Below are positions 7,699 through 15,225 of a stretch of 29,775 nt of DNA, piece by piece; positions within the stretch are counted from its first letter, which is position 1; every line of letters starts with the position of its first letter. The notes under the pieces are model-generated. The model was not told where the DNA came from and did not search any database. It worked only from the letters and a program-made list of their open reading frames with translations. The stretch lies in assembly GCA_049644265.1 (NCBI GenBank), contig JBARRO010000211.1, forward strand, positions 1 through 29,775, given 5' to 3'. A program made the position numbers and the translations under genes. The stretch is from JBARRO01 sp049644265. GTDB lineage: Bacteria > Bacteroidota > Ignavibacteria > UBA10030.

Positions 7699-10296
7699 AT
7701 GCTATCAAAATTCACGTTGCAGTTCATTCGATCTGTCGCATGGCTCGCCTTGTGCACGGCTACCGTTTCCGCACAAGGGATCCAATGGACGATCGCGGAC
7801 ACGACCGGGAAAGCGGGGGATACGCTCCGCATCCCGATTCGGGTCAGTTCCATGACTCTGTCCGACAGCGTCTATTCCGGGCAGATGACAATTTCGTACG
7901 ACGGCGGAGTGGTCAACATCGTCGGCGTGGATACTGCCGGGGCGATTCTTTCCGGGTTTGGAAGTATCACGTTTAACGCGACCACGAAGACCTTCGCTTT
8001 TGCCGGAACATCCATCCTGACAGGGAACGGGACTCTTCTCTACCTCAGAGCTGTAGTGGTTGGAAATCCCGGGAACCAAACGACGATCGCAAAATCTTCA
8101 GCTTCCCTCAACGAGGGAAAGCCGAGCCTGACCGTCGTCAACGGAAACTTCCGGATTCTGGCAATCCAAATCAATCCGAAAACACCTTCGACCATTGTCG
8201 TCGGAGACTCCGTTCAGTTTTCTGCCACAGGAGATAAGAAGCTCCCCCTCTCATGGTCGTCTTCCGACACAGCCGTGGGAATGGTTGATTCAACAGGAAA
8301 ATTTCGTGCCTTAGCTGCCGGACAGGCAAGGGTGCGGATTCTCGATGCCCAGGGTCTCCGCGATTCGACGACGTTGTTCGGCGTCTACCCTCTTCAGGCC
8401 AAGAGTCTTACCGTCTCGGTCCACGATACCTCCTACACCCAGACGCTCTTGTTTAATCTTCCCGTCTATATTTCCAATGTGACCGGATTGGGAATTGTCT
8501 CCTCGCAGTTCGCGCTCACATTCAACTCCACACACCTGCAGGCCGTTGATGTCATCAAGACGAACACGAAATCCGCATCGTGGCCCAATCCCAGCTTCAA
8601 CGTAACAAGCGGAAGAGTGGACATTGCGCTCGCAGGTGCGGACACGCTCTCGGGAACCGGTGTTCTTGTCTACGTCCGGTTCAAGGTTCTTCCCTCGGCC
8701 TCCGGATCAAGCACGATTACCTTGTCCGGCGTTCTGTTCAACGAGAACCTGAATGCAAACACCTTGAACGGAACGTTCACGGCCATCGTCGCACCGACCG
8801 TTGTCGTGAGCCCGAGTACCGCGATTCTGACAAAAGGCGATACGTTGCAGTTGAAGGTCACAAGCGGTGGGCACACGCCGTTCACGTGGAGTTCTTCTGC
8901 CCCCTCCGTTGCCTCAATCAGCAATACCGGTCTGCTGACAGCCCTTCAACGGGGGACAACGACCGTGAGCGTCATCGATTCGTTCGGCTTCGTCGGAACA
9001 ACGGGCACCATCACGGTGAACGACTTCAGGATCAGCCTGCCGGACACCGCCATGGGCCTCGCAGACTCGATCGATATTCCAATCTTTGCGGATGACCTTA
9101 CGGGCCTTGGGGTGCTCTCCTTCGAGTCCAGGATTGTTTACGATTCGAGCATCGTGCGGATCGCATCGGTTATCGGCGCGGGGACGTTGAGCAATGGATT
9201 CAATATCTCCTATAAAGACACCCTCGACACGTTGCGTATTGCGGCTGCAGGATCTTCGCCTGTCATCGGAGGTGGAACTCTCTTAAAGATCCGCGTGAAG
9301 ACTCGCTCTCTCAGCACAGGCGTTTCCTCGCCCCTGAGCTTTGCATACTTCAGATTCAACGAGGGAACACCGACGGCTACGACTCATAACGGGAGTGTCG
9401 CGATCGTTGCAGCTCCGCTGCCACCCACACTGGTATCGCCCGCCGACAGCTCGGCAGGAATTTCGACAAGCCCTGCGCTAACGTGGAATGCATCCGCGGG
9501 AGCCACGTCGTACCGGGTTCAGGTTTCTCTGGTCAGCAATTTCTCTTCACTGATACGCGATTCGGCGGGTGTCATTACCACGTCCCTCTCGCTGAATGGA
9601 CTCACGAACGCAACGAAATACTTTTGGCGGGTCAACGCGAAGAATGTGGGAGGAACAAGCGCATTCACGGCTGCCAGGAATTTCACGACCGCAGGATCTG
9701 TTCCAACCGCACCAACCCTTGTTTCACCGGCCAACAACGCAACGGGTGTTGCAAGAAATGCAAGGCTTGTGTGGAACAGGATTCCCGATGCTTCTTCGTA
9801 TGAGGTTCAGGTCTCCACGAGCTCGATCTTTGCATCAACCACGGTCGATTCCCTCGGCATCACGGACTCAACGGTGATTGTCGGCCCCCTTGCGGCTAAC
9901 ACCCTTCACTATTGGAGGGTCAGAGCCACGAACGCCCTCGGGACGGGGCCGTTTTCAACATCGCGCTCATTTACGACGGGAATCCAGACTTCAGTCGAGG
10001 ATCAGTCGCAAGTGCCAGCAGATTTCGCCCTTGCACAAAACTTCCCGAATCCGTTCAATCCGTCGACCGTGATCAGCTATCAGCTGTCTGCGACCAGCGT
10101 GACGAGCCTGAAGGTGTTCGACCTCCTCGGCCGCGAGGTGGCCACGCTGGTGGATGGAGAGCAGGCACCGGGATACCATCAGGTTGTGTGGAGCGCAACT
10201 GCTGGGTCCTCGGGACTCTACTTCTATCGACTCGAAGCAACGGGACACGACGGAAGTCGGTTCGCAGCGACAAGGAAGATGCTTGTTATAAAATAG
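7699..10296 (+). CDS. Three-cohesin scaffold-like surface protein with Big_2, FN3 and T9SS sorting domain
   Basis: This 865-residue protein starts at the ATG at 7699, preceded by GAGG 6 bases upstream. A longer frame from GTG 7633 would spoil the signal peptide at 1-25. Domains in order: cohesin-like 1 (27-153), bacterial Ig-like Big_2 (154-232), cohesin-like 2 (233-364), Big_2 (365-442), cohesin-like 3 (443-571), two fibronectin III-like domains (572-666 and 668-761, each with a YFWRV/HYWRV strand), and a T9SS type A tail (775-865: NFPNPFNP, GREVATLVDG, GLYFYRLEA). The cohesin calls rest on the pattern GD...IPI...G....Q..I.YD...V, then ...G.G.L..(L/V)R..V, repeated three times. Cohesins bind dockerins, and the adjacent upstream gene carries one, so this is probably a scaffold. 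There is no carbohydrate-binding module or cellulase. The cohesin calls are good by pattern but need a profile search. Confidence 0.85.
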   Translation: MLSKFTLQFIRSVAWLALCTATVSAQGIQWTIADTTGKAGDTLRIPIRVSSMTLSDSVYSGQMTISYDGGVVNIVGVDTAGAILSGFGSITFNATTKTFAFAGTSILTGNGTLLYLRAVVVGNPGNQTTIAKSSASLNEGKPSLTVVNGNFRILAIQINPKTPSTIVVGDSVQFSATGDKKLPLSWSSSDTAVGMVDSTGKFRALAAGQARVRILDAQGLRDSTTLFGVYPLQAKSLTVSVHDTSYTQTLLFNLPVYISNVTGLGIVSSQFALTFNSTHLQAVDVIKTNTKSASWPNPSFNVTSGRVDIALAGADTLSGTGVLVYVRFKVLPSASGSSTITLSGVLFNENLNANTLNGTFTAIVAPTVVVSPSTAILTKGDTLQLKVTSGGHTPFTWSSSAPSVASISNTGLLTALQRGTTTVSVIDSFGFVGTTGTITVNDFRISLPDTAMGLADSIDIPIFADDLTGLGVLSFESRIVYDSSIVRIASVIGAGTLSNGFNISYKDTLDTLRIAAAGSSPVIGGGTLLKIRVKTRSLSTGVSSPLSFAYFRFNEGTPTATTHNGSVAIVAAPLPPTLVSPADSSAGISTSPALTWNASAGATSYRVQVSLVSNFSSLIRDSAGVITTSLSLNGLTNATKYFWRVNAKNVGGTSAFTAARNFTTAGSVPTAPTLVSPANNATGVARNARLVWNRIPDASSYEVQVSTSSIFASTTVDSLGITDSTVIVGPLAANTLHYWRVRATNALGTGPFSTSRSFTTGIQTSVEDQSQVPADFALAQNFPNPFNPSTVISYQLSATSVTSLKVFDLLGREVATLVDGEQAPGYHQVVWSATAGSSGLYFYRLEATGHDGSRFAATRKMLVIK

Positions 10297-10317
10297 ACCC
10301 GGCGTATCAGTTCCTAA

Positions 10318-10354
10318 AGAAGGCGCAATTCTTCAGTCAGGAGTTGCGCCTTCT
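10318..10354 (+). terminator. Terminator closing the beta-helix/cohesin unit
   Basis: A perfect 11-bp stem (10318-10328 with 10344-10354) encloses a 15-base loop. It lies 22 bases after the stop codon of the cohesin gene and is followed by a pyrimidine-rich tail ending in CCCTTTTG. Confidence 0.75.
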
Positions 10355-10423
10355 GTCTGTACTCCTTCCCTTTTGTCCAATCATTTCCTATCTTGCTGGC
10401 GCATAATCGGAGTATCTCCGCCA

Positions 10424-11275
10424 ATGAGCATTGCGCTGCATTTCCTTCTTATGGCTCCCCTCCTCTTCGGATCCGTGGGCCAGGATTCAACAAAGCCTCC
10501 GCAGGAAGAGAGTGCCGATGCATGGCACCAACGCCGCATCAGAAGCCTTCAGCGTGACCTCGGCTGGCTTACACTCGTCGCCCTCGACTGGCTGAATGAG
10601 GGAGAGAATCAGGTTGCCGGTATTGGACCCGTCACTCTGAAGAATGGAAAAGTCTCTATACGAATTCCCGACTCCGTAACCGCCACCGTTAACGGAAAAC
10701 CGTTCTCCTCGGGAGAGATTACTCCCGAAGGAGGTGAAGTTCTTCCAGATACACTGAGAATTCCAACAAAGACGGCTGTTGTGATCCGACGCGGGGATCG
10801 CTTCGCCATTCGCGTTTGGGACAAGGAAGCGAAAACCCGGAAGGAATTTACGAGCATCGACAGGTATCCTGTGTCGGAACGTTGGCGCATTGAAGCGCGC
10901 TGGCAGCCGTACGACCTTCCAAAGCAAATTCGCGTTCCGACCGTTATCCCGGGCCTTGAGGAAGACTATCCTGTGCCAGGGGTCGCGGTGTTCAACGTTG
11001 ACGGCAAGGAATACCGGCTGGAACCGGTCCTTGAAGAACCGAACGGAGATTACTTCTTCATTTTCGGAGACAAGACCAACGGCAGCGAAACGTACGGCGC
11101 CGGCCGCTTTCTCTATACCAAACCCGCATCTGACGGCAAAGTGATCATCAATTTCAACAAGGCCTACAACCCGCCGTGCGCATTCACCGAGTTTGCCACC
11201 TGCCCCCTTCCCCCGCAGGGGAACAAACTCCCGATTCGCGTGGATGCCGGCGAAAAGAAGTATGGCGGCCACTAA
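10424..11275 (+). CDS. DUF1684 family secreted protein
   Basis: This 283-residue protein uses the ATG at 10424, with GGAG 11 bases upstream. A frame from TTG 10373 would put 17 unlikely residues before the signal peptide. Residues 1-20 (IALHFLLMAPLLFGSV) look like a signal peptide. The body carries DUF1684 hallmarks: LGWLTLVALDWL near 45-56, SERWRIEARW near 150-160, and the highly conserved C-terminal block YGAGRFL then NFNKAYNPPCAF and ATCPLPP at about 225-265. The function of DUF1684 is not established. It is 53 bases upstream of the aldehyde dehydrogenase on the same strand and may be co-transcribed with it. Family assignment is confident. Confidence 0.85.
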   Translation: MSIALHFLLMAPLLFGSVGQDSTKPPQEESADAWHQRRIRSLQRDLGWLTLVALDWLNEGENQVAGIGPVTLKNGKVSIRIPDSVTATVNGKPFSSGEITPEGGEVLPDTLRIPTKTAVVIRRGDRFAIRVWDKEAKTRKEFTSIDRYPVSERWRIEARWQPYDLPKQIRVPTVIPGLEEDYPVPGVAVFNVDGKEYRLEPVLEEPNGDYFFIFGDKTNGSETYGAGRFLYTKPASDGKVIINFNKAYNPPCAFTEFATCPLPPQGNKLPIRVDAGEKKYGGH

Positions 11276-11328
11276 CGCCGCACCAGCTGTTCGCTCGAAC
11301 GATTTCCGACACTACCATCCAGTTCCTC

Positions 11329-12828
11329 ATGCGAGAGTATCAACTCTATATTAACGGCGCCTTTGTGGAATCTTCCTCAAAGGAGCGATTTGATTCAATC
11401 AACCCGTTCAACCAGGAAGTGGTGGCGCACGTTGCCCGGGCAAACCCTGATGACGCAAGACAGGCAATCAAGGCGGCCCGGGGGGCATTCGACGAGGGCC
11501 CATGGCCACGCATGAAGCGCGAGGAGCGTGCCACCCTCCTGAAGGCTATCTCCGACAAGATCAATGAACGCCAAAAAGAGCTCGTCGCATTGGAAGTGAT
11601 CGATTCGGGGTCGACGATCCGCAAGGCGAAGGAAGACGTGTATCTTTCCGCGCGGAACATGAACTCGTTCTCGAAAATGGCTTCGGTGGACCTCACCGAA
11701 ACCATCGAAGGACTTACCAAACCGGGTGTGAGTCGGAATCTTCTGATCCGCGAGCCGATGGGAGTCGTGTCGGCAATCATTCCGTGGAATTTCCCGCTCA
11801 AGATGGCCGTCTGGAAAATCGGCCCTGCACTCGCTGCGGGATGCACGGTGGTATTGAAACCTTCCGAACTCACTCCCTGCACGGCGATGGAACTCGCCGC
11901 AATCGTCCACGAGGTTGGTATTCCTCAAGGAGTGGTAAACATCATTCCAGGCTTCGGAGGAGACGTCGGGGAAGAGCTTGTCAGGAACCCGGGTGTTGAT
12001 AAGGTTGCATTCACGGGATCGACGGCCGTCGGAAGGCGAATCATGGCTCTTGCATCAGAGCATCTGAAGAAGGTCACGCTGGAATGCGGGGGAAAATCTG
12101 CCAATATCGTACTCGATGACGCGGATCTCGACCTCGCAGTCGACGGTGCCATGTATGCGATCTTCTATCATCAGGGACAGTGCTGCGAAGCGGGAACAAG
12201 ACTCTTTCTCCCCAGGACACTCTCACACGACTTCGTGGAAAAGCTGGTCGCCAAGACGAGGAGATTGAAGCTTGGCAATCCCGAAGACCCGTCCACCGAT
12301 ATTGGTCCTTTGGTGTCCAGGAAACAACAGGAACGCGTTGTTGGATACATCGCGAAAGGAAGGCAAGAAGGAGCGAAAGTCGTCGTGGGAGGGAATGTTC
12401 CGGACTCCCCCGGTCTGCAAAAAGGATTCTTTGTCGAACCGACGATCTTCACCGATGTGCACAACAACATGACCATCGCACAAGAGGAGATTTTCGGCCC
12501 GGTGCTCTCAGTAATTCAGTACGAACGGGAAGAGGACGCGATTGCCATGGCGAACGACTCGATCTACGGTCTCGGTGGAGGCGTCTGGTCGAGAAACCCG
12601 GAACGTGCGATGAACGTGGCGGTCCGGCTCCGGGCGGGAACGGTTTGGATCAACGAGTGGCATTTGATCAGCGAACGAGCTCCCTTCGGCGGGTACAAAC
12701 AGAGCGGTATTGGAAGGGAATTCGGGATCGACGGCTTGAAGGAATATACCGAGGCAAAGCATCTTCACATTGACGAGTTGGGAAGCCGGGAAAAGAAGTT
12801 TTGGTACGATACGGTGGTGCCTAAATAA
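11329..12828 (+). CDS. Aldehyde dehydrogenase (NAD(P)+), ALDH superfamily
   Basis: This 499-residue protein is the normal length for tetrameric class 1/2-type ALDHs. The start at ATG 11329 (MREYQLYINGAF) gives the usual N-terminus; an open frame reaches back to 11176 but overlaps the preceding gene. Visible catalytic elements are PWNFPL with N154, the nucleotide-binding FTGSTAVGR near 228-236, the general base E252 in TLECGGKSANIV, and the nucleophile in GQCCEAGTR, where the second cysteine (C286) matches the catalytic position. EEIFGPV and the C-terminal PFGGYKQSGIGRE block are intact. It oxidises an aldehyde to the acid with NAD(P)+. The sequence resembles betaine-aldehyde/phenylacetaldehyde-type enzymes, but the substrate cannot be told. 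No strong ribosome binding site is visible. Confidence 0.93.
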   Translation: MREYQLYINGAFVESSSKERFDSINPFNQEVVAHVARANPDDARQAIKAARGAFDEGPWPRMKREERATLLKAISDKINERQKELVALEVIDSGSTIRKAKEDVYLSARNMNSFSKMASVDLTETIEGLTKPGVSRNLLIREPMGVVSAIIPWNFPLKMAVWKIGPALAAGCTVVLKPSELTPCTAMELAAIVHEVGIPQGVVNIIPGFGGDVGEELVRNPGVDKVAFTGSTAVGRRIMALASEHLKKVTLECGGKSANIVLDDADLDLAVDGAMYAIFYHQGQCCEAGTRLFLPRTLSHDFVEKLVAKTRRLKLGNPEDPSTDIGPLVSRKQQERVVGYIAKGRQEGAKVVVGGNVPDSPGLQKGFFVEPTIFTDVHNNMTIAQEEIFGPVLSVIQYEREEDAIAMANDSIYGLGGGVWSRNPERAMNVAVRLRAGTVWINEWHLISERAPFGGYKQSGIGREFGIDGLKEYTEAKHLHIDELGSREKKFWYDTVVPK

Positions 12829-12834
12829 GAGGTT

Positions 12835-12901
12835 TCCAGTTCCGAGTTTTGAGTTGTGAGTTACAAGCCGCTGACAACTGGCTGGTGAATGCTGATAACT
12901 G
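12835..12901 (+). repeat. Low-complexity AGTTTTGAGTT-type repeat before the YbjQ gene
   Basis: The gap contains degenerate copies of a purine/T unit (CCGAGTTTTGAGTTGTGAGTT) and two near-identical 10-mers, CTGACAACTG (12871) and CTGATAACTG (12892). The unit is of the same kind as the repeat after the gene at 13262-13380. Confidence 0.5.
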
Positions 12902-12931
12902 TTTCTTCCCACTTTCCTCTGGAGATCGCTC

Positions 12932-13261
12932 ATGGACCATGCTCTTGTTACCACGAACATCCAGCTTGACGGATACCGGGTGGTCAAGAATCTTGGAGTC
13001 GTTCGCGGAATCGTTGTTCGTTCGAGGTCTCTCTTCGGCAACATTGGAGCCGGATTCCAGATTCTTTTTGGGGGGAACATTACGTTGTATTCAGAGCTCT
13101 GTGAACAGACCCGGCGGGAAGCATTTGAAGTCATGATCCAACACGCCGAACAACTCGGGGCAAATGCCATTGTCGCTTTCCGGTATGATGCAACGGAAAT
13201 CCTGGGCGGCGTCACTGAAGTTCTTGCCTACGGGACGGCGTGTGTGGTGGAGAAGGGTTAG
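12932..13261 (+). CDS. YbjQ/UPF0145 family protein
   Basis: This 109-residue protein has the full length and pattern of the YbjQ/UPF0145 (DUF74) family: TTNIQLDGYRVVKNLGVVRG at the start, R.......FGG pattern, E.......A...M..HA..LGANAIV..RYD in the second half, and a hydrophobic last strand EVLAYGTAC. The fold is a small pentamer-forming domain sometimes annotated as heavy-metal-binding; its role is not established. GGAG lies 7 bases before the ATG at 12932. The gene sits alone between two patches of low-complexity repeat, so it may be an independent transcription unit. Confidence 0.88.
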   Translation: MDHALVTTNIQLDGYRVVKNLGVVRGIVVRSRSLFGNIGAGFQILFGGNITLYSELCEQTRREAFEVMIQHAEQLGANAIVAFRYDATEILGGVTEVLAYGTACVVEKG

Positions 13262-13380
13262 AGTTTCAAGTTTCAAGTTGAGAGTTTGAAGTTCTAAGTT
13301 CAAAGTCAAAAGTTCAAAGGTCGAAGTCTGGACTTCAACGTTTGAGATTCAGATTCGACACTTGAACTCTGACATTTGCG
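13262..13380 (+). repeat. Low-complexity AAGTTCAAAGTT-type repeat forming a long imperfect hairpin
   Basis: Degenerate units of about 9-10 bases (variants of AAGTTTCAAGTT) run from the stop codon of the YbjQ gene. From 13331 the same unit continues in the opposite orientation, so the array folds on itself. The centre is GAAGTC-TG-GACTTC (13323-13336), and pairing continues with mismatches for more than 30 bases on each side. No regular spacers are present, so it is not a CRISPR. It may also end transcription of the YbjQ gene. Confidence 0.6.
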
Positions 13381-13428
13381 TTTTTCAGATTCACTTCCTC
13401 CTGATTTTTTCACTATCCTTCTTATCCT

Positions 13429-15135
13429 ATGGACATCCAGAATAGAACAGTACTCGTACTCGGCGGCTGGGGACTTGTCGGCTCAGCCATCTGCCGAAAG
13501 TTAACGGAAGAACGACCAAAGAGGATTGTCGTAACTTCGCTGCTTGAGCGTGAAGCCCGTGAAGCGGCAGAACTGTTGGCACGCGAATTTCCGAAGGCCG
13601 GAAGGAATTTCTTCGTTCCCTGGTGGGGGAACATTTTTCTGCGTCACAGCCTGAAAGACAAACCGCGTGAAGAGCTGCTCAAGAATGCGGAAACCCGGTC
13701 CTTGCTCATCGACGACCTGCTCGACGAATTCAACAGCGAGCTCCTCGAACGATCGACGATCTATCAACTGATGAAACGGTACAAACCCGAAATTGTCATC
13801 GATTGCATCAACTCTGCAACCGCCATCGCCTACCAGGACTTGTTTGAAGTATCACGGAATGTTCGAAAAGCTCTGAAGCAATCCCCCGATGACAGAGCCG
13901 GCCTTGTCGAGGCTGCCGAGCGTTTGCTTGTGACTCAGTATGTCCCGCAGTTGATCCGGCATGTGCAATTGTTGTACCGATCCATGCAGATCGTCGGAAC
14001 AACAAACTACGTCAAGATTGGTACGAGCGGTACGGGAGGAATGGGGCTGAACATTCCCTACACCCATAGTGAAGAGCGCCCTTCCAGCGTGTTATTGAGC
14101 AAATCGTCCGTCGCCGGCGCCCACACGATGCTCCTGTTCCTCATGGGCCGGACCCCGGACGCCCCCATCACAAAAGAGGTAAAGCCGACGGCCGCCATCG
14201 CGTGGAAGAAAATCGGTTTCGGAGAAATCAAGAAACGAGGAGCTGTGATCGAACTCGTCGACTGTCTACCAGAACACGGAATTGAGCTCAAAGGAACGTT
14301 GAAACTCAAGCTGGATCAGCCCGTCTGGAAATCAACCAACCAACCTCTTCGTTCAGTCTTTATCGACACAGGCGAAAACGGGACGTTCTCCCGGGCTGAA
14401 TTCGAGGCGATTTCAACGCCCGGCCAGATGGAGTTTGTGACCCCCGAGGAAATCGCCGAGGATGTCGTCTTTGAGCTCAAAGGAGGAAACACGGGTCACG
14501 ATATCATCAACGCACTCGACAACGCTACTCTTGCCCCTACCTATCGTGCCGGATTTCTCTTCGAGAATGCACTCAAGCAGCTCAAGATGCTCGAGGACGA
14601 GCACAAGACGAAGAGCATCGCGTTCGAGATTCTCGGTCCGCCAAGATTGTCGAAGCTGCTCTATGAAGCCCATCTTCTTCAGCTGTGTTACACCTCGATG
14701 AAACCTGTCCTGGATGAATCACCCAAACAGATGGCACATCGCGTCGACAAGTTGATCCGGGAAAACTCCGAATTGCGCGCACGAATCATCTCCATAGGAA
14801 TACCAATCCTGATGTCAGACGGAAAAACACTTCTTCGGGGCAAGGAGATCAAGATTCCGCCGCCCCGTGGTGAGAACGAAATCCACATTACCGAAAAATC
14901 TCTCGAAGGCTGGGTGCGCGACGGATGGGTGGACTTGCGGGCAGAGAACATGGAACGATGGAAGACTCGATTCGAGATCATCATCAAAGAAACCGGAAGG
15001 ATTCCGAAACAGGAATCGTCGTCCCGCAACTTCAGGAACACAATCTACTGGAATAATTTTGAAGAGATTGACCCGGGGAAACTCGTAGGATGGATCTTCT
15101 CAGAGGAGGAAAAGGGAAAGAGGATGAAAGCCTGA
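13429..15135 (+). CDS. Large Rossmann-fold NAD(P)-binding protein (SDR-like), function unknown
   Basis: This 568-residue protein opens with a clear dinucleotide-binding strand and glycine motif: RTVLVLGGWGLVG, in which G12, G15 and G18 make GxxGxxG. It then has EIVIDCINSATA near 122-133 and NYVKIGTSGTGGMGLNIPY near 194-212, the layout of an extended SDR/epimerase-like N-terminal half. The C-terminal half (about 300-568) is not recognised and contains charged segments and ENEIHITEKSLEGWVRDGW. No signal peptide or membrane segment is visible, so it is probably cytosolic. The start at ATG 13429 has no Shine-Dalgarno; the upstream stretch is pyrimidine-rich. It converges with the efflux operon. 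The reaction cannot be named. Confidence 0.75.
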   Translation: MDIQNRTVLVLGGWGLVGSAICRKLTEERPKRIVVTSLLEREAREAAELLAREFPKAGRNFFVPWWGNIFLRHSLKDKPREELLKNAETRSLLIDDLLDEFNSELLERSTIYQLMKRYKPEIVIDCINSATAIAYQDLFEVSRNVRKALKQSPDDRAGLVEAAERLLVTQYVPQLIRHVQLLYRSMQIVGTTNYVKIGTSGTGGMGLNIPYTHSEERPSSVLLSKSSVAGAHTMLLFLMGRTPDAPITKEVKPTAAIAWKKIGFGEIKKRGAVIELVDCLPEHGIELKGTLKLKLDQPVWKSTNQPLRSVFIDTGENGTFSRAEFEAISTPGQMEFVTPEEIAEDVVFELKGGNTGHDIINALDNATLAPTYRAGFLFENALKQLKMLEDEHKTKSIAFEILGPPRLSKLLYEAHLLQLCYTSMKPVLDESPKQMAHRVDKLIRENSELRARIISIGIPILMSDGKTLLRGKEIKIPPPRGENEIHITEKSLEGWVRDGWVDLRAENMERWKTRFEIIIKETGRIPKQESSSRNFRNTIYWNNFEEIDPGKLVGWIFSEEEKGKRMKA

Positions 15136-15151
15136 GGCGCAGATATTCACG

Positions 15152-15170
15152 CCTGCCTGCCACAGGCAGG
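15152..15170. repeat. Perfect CCTGCCTG/CAGGCAGG hairpin between convergent genes
   Basis: An 8-bp perfect inverted repeat with a 3-base loop (CCA) lies between the stop codons of the SDR-like gene (15135) and the last permease gene (15226, opposite strand). It could slow RNA polymerase from both directions, but neither side has a T-run. GC-rich CCTGCC/GGCAGG palindromes like this are often dispersed repeats. Confidence 0.5.
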
Positions 15171-15225
15171 GATTTGAGCGATCGACAACCTCTCAATGAG
15201 TGCGGGACACGCAGAGAACCGCCGA

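Noticed and set aside
1959..10296. A true cellulosome locus
   Set aside because: Cohesin-like and dockerin domains are present, but there is no glycoside hydrolase, carbohydrate-binding module or SLH anchor in the window; secretion is by T9SS. A non-cellulosomal surface complex is the better reading.
10487..11272. Minus-strand open frame of 261 codons opposite the DUF1684 gene
   Set aside because: The plus strand encodes a clear DUF1684 protein across the same bases; the minus frame has no signal or motif.
13262..13380. CRISPR array
   Set aside because: Units are only 9-10 bases, degenerate, without spacers, and reverse orientation midway; no cas gene is nearby.
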